DNA from: Niallia sp052318935
Lineage (GTDB): Bacteria > Bacillota > Bacilli > Bacillales > Cytobacillaceae
NCBI GenBank assembly: GCA_052318935.1
Contig: JBQRKO010000021.1
Length of the DNA: 64,000 nucleotides
Reading direction: 5' to 3' (one strand)
Shown: positions 43,677-51,689 of the stretch, in pieces
How positions within the stretch are numbered: the stretch's first letter is position 1
Layout of the letters: each line of letters begins with the position of its first letter
Notes under the pieces: generated by a model
Told to the model about the DNA's origin: nothing
Databases searched by the model: none
The model's input: only the letters and a program-made list of their open reading frames with translations
Made by a program: the position numbers and the translations under genes

Positions 43677-44864
43677 TCAGTCTTTAATCATTGTATGGGA
43701 AAGCTGATAAAAAAGATTAATCAGCTGCCTGCAGCGTTTTGTTTCAATTTCTTCTTCATCAAACAGCATTGGTTTGCTGTTGATTTCAAATATATAATAA
43801 TTTCCATCTTTATCTACACAGGCATCTATCGAAAATTCTCCAAAAAACCCAAAGTGCTCCGATAAAACAGGTCCGCAATTTTCCACTAATAAGTGAATAA
43901 AGTCATCATGTTCTGCAGTTTGAACGAGATCATAGGAAAGCAGTTGACCGCCATTTGGTATATGAGTAGTAATTTCTTGGGAAACAGACTGTCTTATTCC
44001 TACACCTGTTAACGTATACTTATCATGATTATAGGTGATGAGAATGCGGAAATCATAGCGATGATCATGAAATAGAGCGGCATCAATCGTTTGTTGAGCA
44101 ATAAAAATCGTGTTTTTTTGTGATTGCTCGAAACTTTGCCAAAATGAATCGAAGGATGGAAAAGTGGATGTCGTAAACGAACTGTTGCATATGATGGAAG
44201 AATCTTCATTAAAATAAATATTAAAAATATTTTTTCCTTTATATCCTTGTACTGCTTTAATATATATATTTTTATGTTTAAGTAGGAAGGTGCCTAATTC
44301 CTTTTTTTGTGTGATTAAGATTGTTTCTGGTAAGAATTTTTTTAATACTTTATCCATTTTTAAAACTTGGTACAGATCAAACTTATTAATAAAGGAAGGG
44401 TTAAAATAGGGAATCGAATTATTGGAAAAAATAGCGATAGCACGATGAAAAGACGAATCTTTTTCTGTTTTTCGAAATGGAATTCTATTATATACGATAT
44501 GTGGAAGCGGACTTTTTACATATATCCAGCGATTTTCATCATGGACGTATGCAAAGCCGCTTATACCGTTTTCTTCGACATCTTCGGGAGCAAAGACAAC
44601 GATGATTCCACCTAAAGCTCGCAACTCTGTTTGCAGCCTAATAAATAGTGGACCATTGCCGACTAGTTTCTTCTTATTATTATAGGAAGTGAGAATTCCA
44701 ACAATCGGCCCAGCGTTTTTTTCTGTTTCCACAATAGGAAACGGGTAATGATGATTTTCAACTGTTTTAATGGCAGCAAGCTTTATCTTATTGCTTCCGA
44801 TTGTTCTATCTTCTTTGTTTACTATACTCCAACACCTTTTTTTGGAGTCATAATAAACATTCAT
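43677..44864 (-). CDS. yheC: YheC-type spore coat-associated ATP-grasp protein
   Basis: The 395-residue member of the YheC/YheD family has an ATP-grasp fold in its second half. Visible blocks are NIYIKAVQGYKGKNIFNIYF (ATP-binding loop), DHRYDFRILI and the end DKDGNYYIFEINSKPM (metal and ATP-binding Glu/Asn). YheC and YheD of B. subtilis are found in the endospore coat; what they ligate is unknown. It is in an ATGA overlap with the preceding yheD-type gene and is the fourth of four tandem paralogues. Confidence 0.85.
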   Translation of the reverse strand: MNVYYDSKKRCWSIVNKEDRTIGSNKIKLAAIKTVENHHYPFPIVETEKNAGPIVGILTSYNNKKKLVGNGPLFIRLQTELRALGGIIVVFAPEDVEENGISGFAYVHDENRWIYVKSPLPHIVYNRIPFRKTEKDSSFHRAIAIFSNNSIPYFNPSFINKFDLYQVLKMDKVLKKFLPETILITQKKELGTFLLKHKNIYIKAVQGYKGKNIFNIYFNEDSSIICNSSFTTSTFPSFDSFWQSFEQSQKNTIFIAQQTIDAALFHDHRYDFRILITYNHDKYTLTGVGIRQSVSQEITTHIPNGGQLLSYDLVQTAEHDDFIHLLVENCGPVLSEHFGFFGEFSIDACVDKDGNYYIFEINSKPMLFDEEEIETKRCRQLINLFYQLSHTMIKD

Positions 44865-46222
44865 CGGTACATATCCTCAGGTTTTTTTATACTTTTTTCC
44901 ATCAGGAAAATGGCGTATTCTAAAGAAAGTCTTCTTGTTAATACATCATATTTTTTTAAGGAAGGGTCTTTAAAAATACTTCTCCCTGGTTTAGAGTTTG
45001 CTTCAAATAGCCATACTTTTCCTTTTCGGTCGATTCCAATATCAAAACCAATTTCTCCAATAATTCCTTCTAATTGTTTTTCCAACGCGGCGCTTATCTT
45101 TAAGGAAGCAGCGCTTAATTTATTTTGTAGTTCCTTTGTTTCAATATCTATTTCTTCTAATTCCTCTATACTTTTAATCATTCCGCCGTTATTAATATGG
45201 GTTGTAACGCTTCCTGATCCGGCAATTTTTGCGGAAATGGCAGTAACCTCCCATTGACCCAATCTATTTTTATTTGTATGAATACGAAAATCAATTGGCT
45301 TTTTATCAGATCGAATTAAATAAATTCCTTGTTGAATAATAAAATTGGTGATGTTTTTGTTGCGAAAAGTGTGATTGATCAATTTTTCAAGGGATTCAAA
45401 TTTTTGCAGACGATTTTGTCCAGTGCTATCTTGAAAACGGACAAAATAATAATTTTCTTTTTTATCATAAATTACTTGATAAATGCCTTTACCTAAACTG
45501 CCATTTTTCGGTTTTATATAAACATGCCCAAAGCTGCTGAGCATTCTTTCTACAGTGGAAAACGAGGTGAACAGGTGCGTTTCAGGTAAATAATCAGCAA
45601 TGCTGTTTTCTTGCAGCAAGCGTTCATAAATATCTAGCTTATTAAAAAATCCAGGATTATACCAAGGGATTAAATAGTCCTTTTGCAACCGGTTTTTCGC
45701 CATTTTTATCCGTGCTTGTTTTTCACTTTTACGATTTGGAATCCGATCATACACGATGTTTGGGAAAGGCACTTCTATTGTCTTCCAACCGCCATCGCTA
45801 TAAAATAAACCATTAATGGTAGAATTATCCCAATTAATATGCTGTTCGCCAAATAAAAAGGCAATCACGCCAACTGTTTTTTGAACAGACAACAGCTTAG
45901 AGAAGATAAGTGTCCGATCACCAATGGGTCTTACTTTAATGGGAGAAAAACCAGAAGTGAAAATGCCGATTAACGGACCAATATAAAGGGTATCATGATC
46001 AAAAAAAAGATGAACAGCAGAAGATTCTACAGGAATGTGAAGTGCTTGTGCAAGGTCTTGACTAATGCTGATGATATTTTTAGATTGTTTTTTTACGATG
46101 CTATCCATTTTTATGGAGCCAAATGATATTTTTTGTAAAGGAAGTGCTATTTCACTTTCATTTGGGATAAAAATCGTGTTGCGTTCCTGTGAAATAATCT
46201 CAATCGGATACTGTTTTTGCAT
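44861..46222 (-). CDS. yheD: YheD-type spore coat-associated ATP-grasp protein
   Basis: The 453 residues equal YheD of B. subtilis in length as I remember it. An N-terminal beta domain (about 1-90) precedes the region PIKVRPIGDRTLIFSKLL and the ATP-grasp blocks HVYIKPKNGSLGKGIYQV, KPIDFRIHTN, AKIAGSGSVTTHINNGG and IGFDIGIDRKGKVWLFEANSKPG. The ATG follows AAGGAGG. It overlaps the end of the upstream yheC-type gene by 23 bases and the downstream one by four, so the last three genes are tightly coupled. Confidence 0.88.
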   Translation of the reverse strand: MQKQYPIEIISQERNTIFIPNESEIALPLQKISFGSIKMDSIVKKQSKNIISISQDLAQALHIPVESSAVHLFFDHDTLYIGPLIGIFTSGFSPIKVRPIGDRTLIFSKLLSVQKTVGVIAFLFGEQHINWDNSTINGLFYSDGGWKTIEVPFPNIVYDRIPNRKSEKQARIKMAKNRLQKDYLIPWYNPGFFNKLDIYERLLQENSIADYLPETHLFTSFSTVERMLSSFGHVYIKPKNGSLGKGIYQVIYDKKENYYFVRFQDSTGQNRLQKFESLEKLINHTFRNKNITNFIIQQGIYLIRSDKKPIDFRIHTNKNRLGQWEVTAISAKIAGSGSVTTHINNGGMIKSIEELEEIDIETKELQNKLSAASLKISAALEKQLEGIIGEIGFDIGIDRKGKVWLFEANSKPGRSIFKDPSLKKYDVLTRRLSLEYAIFLMEKSIKKPEDMYR

Positions 46223-47294
46223 TCATTTTTCCTCCTTTTTCAGCAAGTATAGATGCTGCATAAAGTGTGGGAGCTTTATATAATTGTTCTTCTAAATGAG
46301 GATAAGCGTTTAAGATAACTTTCCTTCCTGGTTTAGAATTAACATCAAGAATCCATAATGAGCCATTTGCTGTTACACCGATATCCACTCCAAGTTCAAA
46401 CAGAGAAGGAAATGATTTTTCTAAAACAGGAGGAATAGTGGAAAGGATATCATTCACCTCATTTTCTAAAAAGTTTTTCATACGAAAGGAAGTGTGTTTT
46501 AACCAATCACGAAAGGGGATAACATCAGCTCCAGCACTTAAGTTGGAAATGATTCGGTTAGGCTCCCCTAAACGAATTCCTTTTTCGACTATTTCCCATT
46601 TTCCAGAAGGTTTTTTTTGTAAGAGGGAACGAATGTCAAATGGCTGCTTGCTTTGATTATATAAAGGTAAATATGCTTGGCTTAAATAAGCGTTTTTCGC
46701 TAATAAACCGTTTAACCAGGCAATAAATTTTTCGGAATCAGAAAAGCTATGTTCTACCTGTTTGTTTTTTTTGTCTGTTTTTACAAAAATTTCTTTGTTT
46801 CTCTTTTGGATAAAATAAATGCCATTACCTTGTGAACCGTTAATTGGTTTGATGATGACAGGTTGAGCAGTAGATAATTCAGCAAGTAATTGTTCAGCAT
46901 TGCGCAGCGTTTTTGTTCTCGGAATGTATGCTTTTAATCTTGATTCTTTTAAAACATCATAAAGGGTTAATTTATTCGGCAACCCATTGCCAATAAACTT
47001 AATATCTTCTCTGTTTTTTAACCAGGAGACGATATTTTTGCATTGATGAGAATGGCTGCTCTCATGATAGAAACAACGGTCATAAAGAATGGTAGGAATA
47101 GGGAATTCTCCTGTAACCCAAGTGTTGTTTTCATGGTTATACATACGACCCTTTACCTTTTCTGTAAAAGGATCAAAAGTGGATGGAACAAAATGAAAAA
47201 TTTGAAAGGCAGATGGATCACAATAATTAGCAATTCCATTTATATAACTAGATTCACTGTCAAGGGAAAGCGTCATAATACCGAAACGATTCAT
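46200..47294 (-). CDS. Second YheC-type ATP-grasp protein
   Basis: A 364-residue paralogue, the length of B. subtilis YheC. ATP-grasp blocks are PVIIKPINGSQGNGIYFI, KQPFDIRSLLQKK, EPNRIISNLSAGADVIP and LGVDIGVTANGSLWILDVNSKPGRK. The first 160 residues are a shorter N-terminal domain. The start is ATG 47294, nine bases after AAAGGAG; the frame upstream crosses an inserted repeat and is not coding. It lies between a yheD-type gene upstream and one downstream. Confidence 0.85.
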   Translation of the reverse strand: MNRFGIMTLSLDSESSYINGIANYCDPSAFQIFHFVPSTFDPFTEKVKGRMYNHENNTWVTGEFPIPTILYDRCFYHESSHSHQCKNIVSWLKNREDIKFIGNGLPNKLTLYDVLKESRLKAYIPRTKTLRNAEQLLAELSTAQPVIIKPINGSQGNGIYFIQKRNKEIFVKTDKKNKQVEHSFSDSEKFIAWLNGLLAKNAYLSQAYLPLYNQSKQPFDIRSLLQKKPSGKWEIVEKGIRLGEPNRIISNLSAGADVIPFRDWLKHTSFRMKNFLENEVNDILSTIPPVLEKSFPSLFELGVDIGVTANGSLWILDVNSKPGRKVILNAYPHLEEQLYKAPTLYAASILAEKGGKMNAKTVSD

Positions 47295-47370
47295 TTTATC
47301 TATCTCCTTTGTCATTAAAAGATTAGAACATTTTTTTCGGGAAGAACAAGGCGGTTCCGCTTTTCTTTGT

Positions 47371-47486
47371 CTAGCTCCAGCACCTAGCCCCTGTGAAAGA
47401 TAACCTCTTGTCTCTAAAAGTAAAAAACACTTTTTGAGCCAAGTGAACATTTTTCTTCAGGGCTGAACAATGCGCTTGCGCTTTTC
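47371..47486 (+). repeat. AGCTCCAGCGCCT repeat, copy 2, inside the yheD/yheC cluster
   Basis: Full unit from ctagctccagcacctagc to tgcgcttgcgctttt. It ends on the stop codon of the first yheD-type gene. A second partial end (aaggcggttccgcttttc, 47347-47365) lies next to it. Together they separate the first gene of the cluster from the other three. Confidence 0.75.
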
Positions 47487-48844
47487 TAATTTGGAAAAGA
47501 AAGTCTTATAAAATATTCTAATAGGGCTTTTGTAGAAGGTCTTACTTTAGTAGAAGGTTCGTCAAGACTTTTAGAAGGTTTGGAGTTTGCTTCAATAATC
47601 CATAACGCTCCATTTGTATCGACTCCTATGTCAATTCCCATTTCTCCTAAATAACCATCCGTATTTTCACTAATAATTTCTGCCACGTCTGCAGCTAATT
47701 TTTTTAATTCTATTAATAACGCTTGAGCGTGTTCTTTTCCGAACAATAGAGGTAAAACAGTTTTCGCCTGCAGAAGTTCTGCTCCTTGTGCTAAATTTGC
47801 GACAAATGCATCATTGTTTGCGGCACGTGCGACAATGGAAGTTGCTTTCCAATGATTATCATAATTTTTATGACAAAGCACACGGAAATCTAAGGAACGC
47901 CGCTGGAATGGCTGAAAATCTATCCCTTCTTGAATAAGATAGATTTTATCTTTCGTAAAACGTTGAATCCATTTCCAAAGTTCTTCCGTAGAAAAAAAGA
48001 AGTGTTTTTTGCCTTTCTGTTTTCCAGACGAGGCAGTAGCACAATACTTATTGTCTATTGTAGTTAGATGGATGATGTTGCGTCCTTGACTGCCATGTAC
48101 TGGCTTAATATAAATGGAAGTGTAGCTTTTAACCATCATTTCTACTGCTTCTTTTGATAGTCTTTTTGTTTCTGGTAAATGCTTTTGAATACGAGCATCT
48201 TTTTCCAAAAGAAGATGTGTATCGTATTTAGAAAAAAACTGTGAGTTAAATAATGGGATTGCTTTTTCTCCTAATGATTTCTTCAAGTGTTGAAAATGGA
48301 CACTGGCATCTAGTTTCCTGGAATGAAGACGATTATAAACAACAGTTGGATATGGTAAAGTAGTCTTTTCCCATTTATTGTGCTGATAAGAGTAGCCTGT
48401 TATAGAATCAGTATAAAAATCCTGTAATCCACAAACGTATATAAGGCCGCCAATATCTGAAATTTCATTTTTTAATTCTTCACAAAGCTGACGAAGAGAA
48501 CGAAAATCGGGAGTAATATCATTGTTTTCTTTTATCTCGGTTAGAATAGCAACAATGGGACCTAAAAATATTGTTTCTGTCTGCCTGAAAAATTGGGCAA
48601 GAAAATATAAGTTTTGTTCAGGCAATTTAAGTTGTTCCATTACATCTTTACTAAAGAAAACCGTTTGCTTTTCATGCCGATGTTCTTGTACGACAACAGT
48701 TACAGTCGTTATTCCAATCTGAATAAACACCTTTTTATTTTCGTTAATTCCCCAGTAATGAAGCAAAGAAGGACTCATTGTAATAGTGAATCCTGAAAGA
48801 GAGGAATCCTCTTTAATGGAAAGCTGCAAAAAATGATTGGCCAT
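47486..48844 (-). CDS. Second YheD-type ATP-grasp protein (first of the cluster)
   Basis: A 452-residue YheD paralogue. It has an N-terminal beta domain and later the blocks SIYIKPVHGSQGRNIIHLT, QRRSLDFRVLCH, VARAANNDAFVANLAQGAEL and LGEMGIDIGVDTNGALWIIEANSKPS. It starts with ATG behind GAGGAATT. A mobile element lies 15 bases upstream of that ribosome site region, so its promoter is either inside the element or beyond it. It is likely expressed during sporulation like its relatives; no sigma-E/K promoter could be read. Confidence 0.87.
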   Translation of the reverse strand: MANHFLQLSIKEDSSLSGFTITMSPSLLHYWGINENKKVFIQIGITTVTVVVQEHRHEKQTVFFSKDVMEQLKLPEQNLYFLAQFFRQTETIFLGPIVAILTEIKENNDITPDFRSLRQLCEELKNEISDIGGLIYVCGLQDFYTDSITGYSYQHNKWEKTTLPYPTVVYNRLHSRKLDASVHFQHLKKSLGEKAIPLFNSQFFSKYDTHLLLEKDARIQKHLPETKRLSKEAVEMMVKSYTSIYIKPVHGSQGRNIIHLTTIDNKYCATASSGKQKGKKHFFFSTEELWKWIQRFTKDKIYLIQEGIDFQPFQRRSLDFRVLCHKNYDNHWKATSIVARAANNDAFVANLAQGAELLQAKTVLPLLFGKEHAQALLIELKKLAADVAEIISENTDGYLGEMGIDIGVDTNGALWIIEANSKPSKSLDEPSTKVRPSTKALLEYFIRLSFPN

Positions 48845-48867
48845 GATAATTCCTCATTTTTAATAAA

Positions 48868-49075
48868 GACTATTTTCTCAAAGTTTGTTGTTATTTACGT
48901 AAAAAAAATGGGAGAAGAAGTACTCAGCAGACTGAATACACGTAGACTCCTGTGGGAATGCGAGAAAGACGAGACCCCACAGGAGCGAATGCGACGAGGA
49001 GGCTCGACGTTCGCTAAACGGACGAAGTGTATTCAGGCTGCGAATCTCAAAGCAACAATCTATACGAAAACAGCC
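48868..49075 (+). mobile_element. GGCTGTTTTC-type MITE, copy 8, with perfect 8-base duplication
   Basis: A 208-base element from gaCTaTTTTC to GAAAACAGCC. It is flanked by the perfect direct repeat TTAATAAA at 48860-48867 and 49076-49083. It sits 24 bases upstream of the yheD-type start codon. Confidence 0.88.
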
Positions 49076-49105
49076 TTAATAAATAATAGATGCAAATCTA
49101 GGCGA

Positions 49106-49240
49106 ATGCTGATACGGTATCCTATGAAAAAAATGAAAAATGGTGATTACGATCCTACATACCAGAAAAATATGCAAATGAAAGTTTTCAACTGGGTTTA
49201 CCATCAAGGTAATAAGCATAAATTTTCTGAAGTTAAATAG
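49106..49240 (+). CDS. Doubtful small open frame
   Basis: A 44-codon frame (MLIRYPMKKMKNGDYDPTY, then KVFNWVYHQGNKHKF) lies between a MITE and another repeat. The ribosome site is weak (AGGCG). The composition looks protein-like, so it could be a real small gene or the rest of one broken by the insertion. I do not recognise it. Confidence 0.25.
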   Translation: MLIRYPMKKMKNGDYDPTYQKNMQMKVFNWVYHQGNKHKFSEVK

Positions 49241-49242
49241 AT

Positions 49243-49361
49243 GTCTAGCTCCAGCGCCTAGCCCCTGTGAAAGATAACCTCATGCCTCTAAAAGTAAAAA
49301 AACACTTTTCGAGTCATGAGAACATTTTTCTTCGGTGCTGAACAAGGCGCTTCCGCTTTTC
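49243..49361 (+). repeat. AGCTCCAGCGCCT repeat, copy 3
   Basis: Full unit from tctagctccagcgcctagc to aaggcgcttccgctttt, about 119 bases, highly similar to copies 1 and 2. Confidence 0.78.
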
Positions 49362-49437
49362 TTATTAGCCTTCATTCTGGCAATATGACGGATAGTTTGT
49401 TATAGTGGAGGCAATTGCAAAAAAAGGAGTGGTTAAA

Positions 49438-49788
49438 ATGACGATTAATTTACATGATTCTGCTTATTCACTTGAAAAGGCCATCCGTCAAAGTAATGAA
49501 TATAATAATTTGAAGAAAATGTATGATGAAGTGAACGGAGATCCATCTGCTAAAGCAATGTTTGATAACTTCCGCAACATTCAACTGCAATTACAGCAAA
49601 AACAAATGACAGGTCAAGAAATTACACAAGAAGAAGTAGAACAAGCTCAAAAAACAGTAGCACTAGTACAACAACATGAAAAAATTGCAAAGCTGATGGA
49701 AGCAGAGCAACGTATGAGCATGATAATCGGTGAATTAAACCAGATTATTATGAAACCATTAGAAGAATTATATGGTCCAGCTCAATAA
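49438..49788 (+). CDS. yheA: YlbF/YmcA-family protein YheA
   Basis: A 116-residue helical protein (INLHDSAYSLEKAIRQSNEYNNLKKMYDEV, EAEQRMSMIIGELNQIIMKPLEELYG). It matches the YlbF/YmcA fold; YlbF and YmcA form part of the RNase Y-specificity complex, but the role of YheA is not known. B. subtilis YheA is about 117 residues. The start is ATG 49438, nine bases after AAGGAG. It is a single gene with a terminator. Confidence 0.83.
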   Translation: MTINLHDSAYSLEKAIRQSNEYNNLKKMYDEVNGDPSAKAMFDNFRNIQLQLQQKQMTGQEITQEEVEQAQKTVALVQQHEKIAKLMEAEQRMSMIIGELNQIIMKPLEELYGPAQ

Positions 49789-49790
49789 GA

Positions 49791-49826
49791 AAAGAGAGTG
49801 AATCCTTTAGGTGGTTCGCTCTTTTT
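49791..49826 (+). terminator. Terminator of yheA
   Basis: AAAGAGAGTGAA pairs with TTCGCTCTTT with a small bulge, followed by T. Confidence 0.72.
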
Positions 49827-49934
49827 GTTATGGAGAATGAGCGAGGCTTGAAGAAAATAAACGAAAGAAAAGGAGGAGTTTTGTCTAAGATAGTCGTGAT
49901 AAAAAAGCGAAAAATTCCTTCGTAGTACAATAAA

Positions 49935-49961
49935 GTAACCCGCTCCTAAAAAGGAACGGGC
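49935..49961 (-). terminator. Terminator of the second spore-protein gene
   Basis: On the minus strand CCCGTTCCT pairs with AGGAGCGGG and a TTACTTTATT stretch follows. Confidence 0.65.
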
Positions 49962-49980
49962 AGTGTTTTAGCCATATTTA

Positions 49981-50175
49981 TTAGAATTTACTTCCACCAA
50001 GTTGCTGTTCAGCCATTTGAACTAACCTTTTTGTAATTTCTCCCCCAACAGATCCGTTAGCGCGAGAAGTAGTTTCAGCTCCTAGGCTTACTCCAAACTC
50101 AGTTGCAATTTCATATTTCATTTGATCTAATGCTTGAGATACTCCTGGTACTACAAGTTGATTACTAGTTGCCAT
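49981..50175 (-). CDS. Alpha/beta-type small acid-soluble spore protein, second copy
   Basis: A 64-residue spore protein nearly identical to the one at 38744-38953 through the core QALDQMKYEIATEFGVSLGA and the region with TSRANGSVGGEITKRLVQMAE. The two differ mainly in the N-terminal leader (ATSNQLVVPGV here) and the C-terminal tail. It binds and protects spore DNA. The ATG is preceded by AAGGAGG. The pair shows a recent duplication or selection for the same sequence. Confidence 0.9.
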   Translation of the reverse strand: MATSNQLVVPGVSQALDQMKYEIATEFGVSLGAETTSRANGSVGGEITKRLVQMAEQQLGGSKF

Positions 50176-50302
50176 GATGAATGTTTCCTCCTTGAAGTGT
50201 GTTTTTGTGTTACATTTATTAGTTTAAAAAAATTGTCACATTTTATGCGTATATTTTTTTATAAAAATATTTCCAATTTAATCTCAAGGGTTTTTACCAA
50301 AA

Positions 50303-50611
50303 GGCTGTGTTAAAGCTAATTGTTGATTTTGATACTTAGTTGATTGGAGCGGAAAGCGGGCGATAAGCTTCGGAAATCTCCTTTTAACAGAGCTTATTTT
50401 CAGGGGAGACACCCATGCAACAAAATTTGCACCATGGTGCATGGAACGAACAGTCTCCACATTTATAGCGCAGAGCAGTGTGAATACACGAAGACTCCTG
50501 CGGGAAAGCGAGACAGACGAGACCCTGCAGGAGCGTAGCGACGAAGCGGCTCGGCGCTCGCCCGCGGAAAGCGTAGTGTATTCACGCTGCGGAACTTTTT
50601 TCAGGGTAGCC
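50303..50611 (+). mobile_element. Composite element, GGCTGTGTTAAA left end and GGCTACCCTG right end
   Basis: The left end GGCTGTGTTAAAGC is followed by a short partial core, the caccatggtgcatgg palindrome, a full core and the right end CAGGGTAGCC. The flanks taccaaaa (50295-50302) and taccgaaa (50612-50619) agree at 7 of 8 bases, so the composite moved as one unit. Confidence 0.8.
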
Positions 50612-50717
50612 TACCGAAAAGGAAGTTGCCATTATTTATTAGCTAGGTTCTATTATGCTTGTTTTAGACATACATGATATATAAAGAAAATACAACCTAG
50701 AAACGGGGGATAAATAT

Positions 50718-51584
50718 ATGATTTATCGCTTATTAGCTTTAAATATTGATGGTACTCTCCTTCAATCAAATGGCCGTTTAAACAAATCAACAAAAGATGC
50801 AATTGAATATGTGCAGCAAAAAGGGATTTATGTGACATTAGTTACATCGAGAAGTTTCCCGTCTGCAAAAAAAGTCGCAAAAGCATTAAAACTAAATAAT
50901 CATATTGTGACCCATCAAGGCGCACTTATTGCTACTAACTTAGAAAAACCGATTTATGTAAAAAGAATTGCAGATGATCTTGCTTATGAAATTGTTCGCT
51001 TCTTAGAAGGGTTTATGTGTCAAATTCGATTAGTGCATGAGAAATTTTCTCTAGCTAATAAGTCAAAGTTGAATCATAATATGTTAGCAAAAACGGTGCT
51101 GTCATCTGGAGACCCTGTCTTTTATTCTCATCAATTCGTTGATGTGCTTAGCGATGTTTTATTAGAAGAACCAGTTAGTCCCCCAAAAATTGAAGTGTAT
51201 TTTGAAGATAAAAAAGACTGTACAGATGCAAAAGTGGTGTTGGAAAAAATGTTTGATGATATTAATATTGTCCAGATGAATGAATGGCGTTTGGAAATAT
51301 TGCCGGCAGCCGTTTCTAAATTAAACGGTTTATTATACCTTGGAGAACAACTCGGTATAAAAAGCAGAGAAATGGTAGTCATTGGAGACAGCATGGATGA
51401 TTTAGAAATGATTAAAGCGGCAGGTCTTGGCGTTGCAATGGGCAATGCATCAAATGAGTTAAAAAGGGCAGCAAATTGGGTAACAAGATCGAATAATCAA
51501 CATGGTGTAGCCTATATGGTAAAAGAACATTTCCGCAAACAGCAGCCAATTGAATTTCTTCGTAAAATGAATATTATAAAGTAA
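50718..51584 (+). CDS. yhaX: HAD-superfamily (Cof-type) protein YhaX
   Basis: The 288 residues match the Cof-type HAD fold of YhaX. The N-terminal motif reads LALNIDGTLL, so the usual nucleophilic Asp of D-x-D is Asn9, although Asp11 is kept. Motif II (LVTSRSF), the Lys in LPAAVSKLNGL and motif IV IGDSMDDLEM are present. With Asn at the nucleophile position, phosphatase activity is doubtful. It lies 105 bases before hemZ, as in B. subtilis. The ATG follows GGGGGA. Confidence 0.83.
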   Translation: MIYRLLALNIDGTLLQSNGRLNKSTKDAIEYVQQKGIYVTLVTSRSFPSAKKVAKALKLNNHIVTHQGALIATNLEKPIYVKRIADDLAYEIVRFLEGFMCQIRLVHEKFSLANKSKLNHNMLAKTVLSSGDPVFYSHQFVDVLSDVLLEEPVSPPKIEVYFEDKKDCTDAKVVLEKMFDDINIVQMNEWRLEILPAAVSKLNGLLYLGEQLGIKSREMVVIGDSMDDLEMIKAAGLGVAMGNASNELKRAANWVTRSNNQHGVAYMVKEHFRKQQPIEFLRKMNIIK

Positions 51585-51596
51585 GCAGATAGTTTG

Positions 51597-51631
51597 AAAT
51601 CCTTAGTTTTGTAAAACTGAGGATTTTTTTT
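51597..51631 (+). terminator. Terminator of yhaX
   Basis: AAATCCTTAGTTTT pairs with AAAACTGAGGATTT, which is followed by more T. Confidence 0.88.
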
Positions 51632-51689
51632 AAAACATAAAGTATAATGAAGATTTAATGACTCCAAAATAATAAAAGGTGAATATAAA

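Noticed and set aside
46200..47450. Longer form of the second YheC-type protein
   Set aside because: The upstream codons run through an inserted repeat, and ATG 47294 has the ribosome site.
48833..49240. 135-residue frame upstream of yheA
   Set aside because: Most of it translates a MITE; only the last 44 codons lie outside, and they are listed with low confidence.
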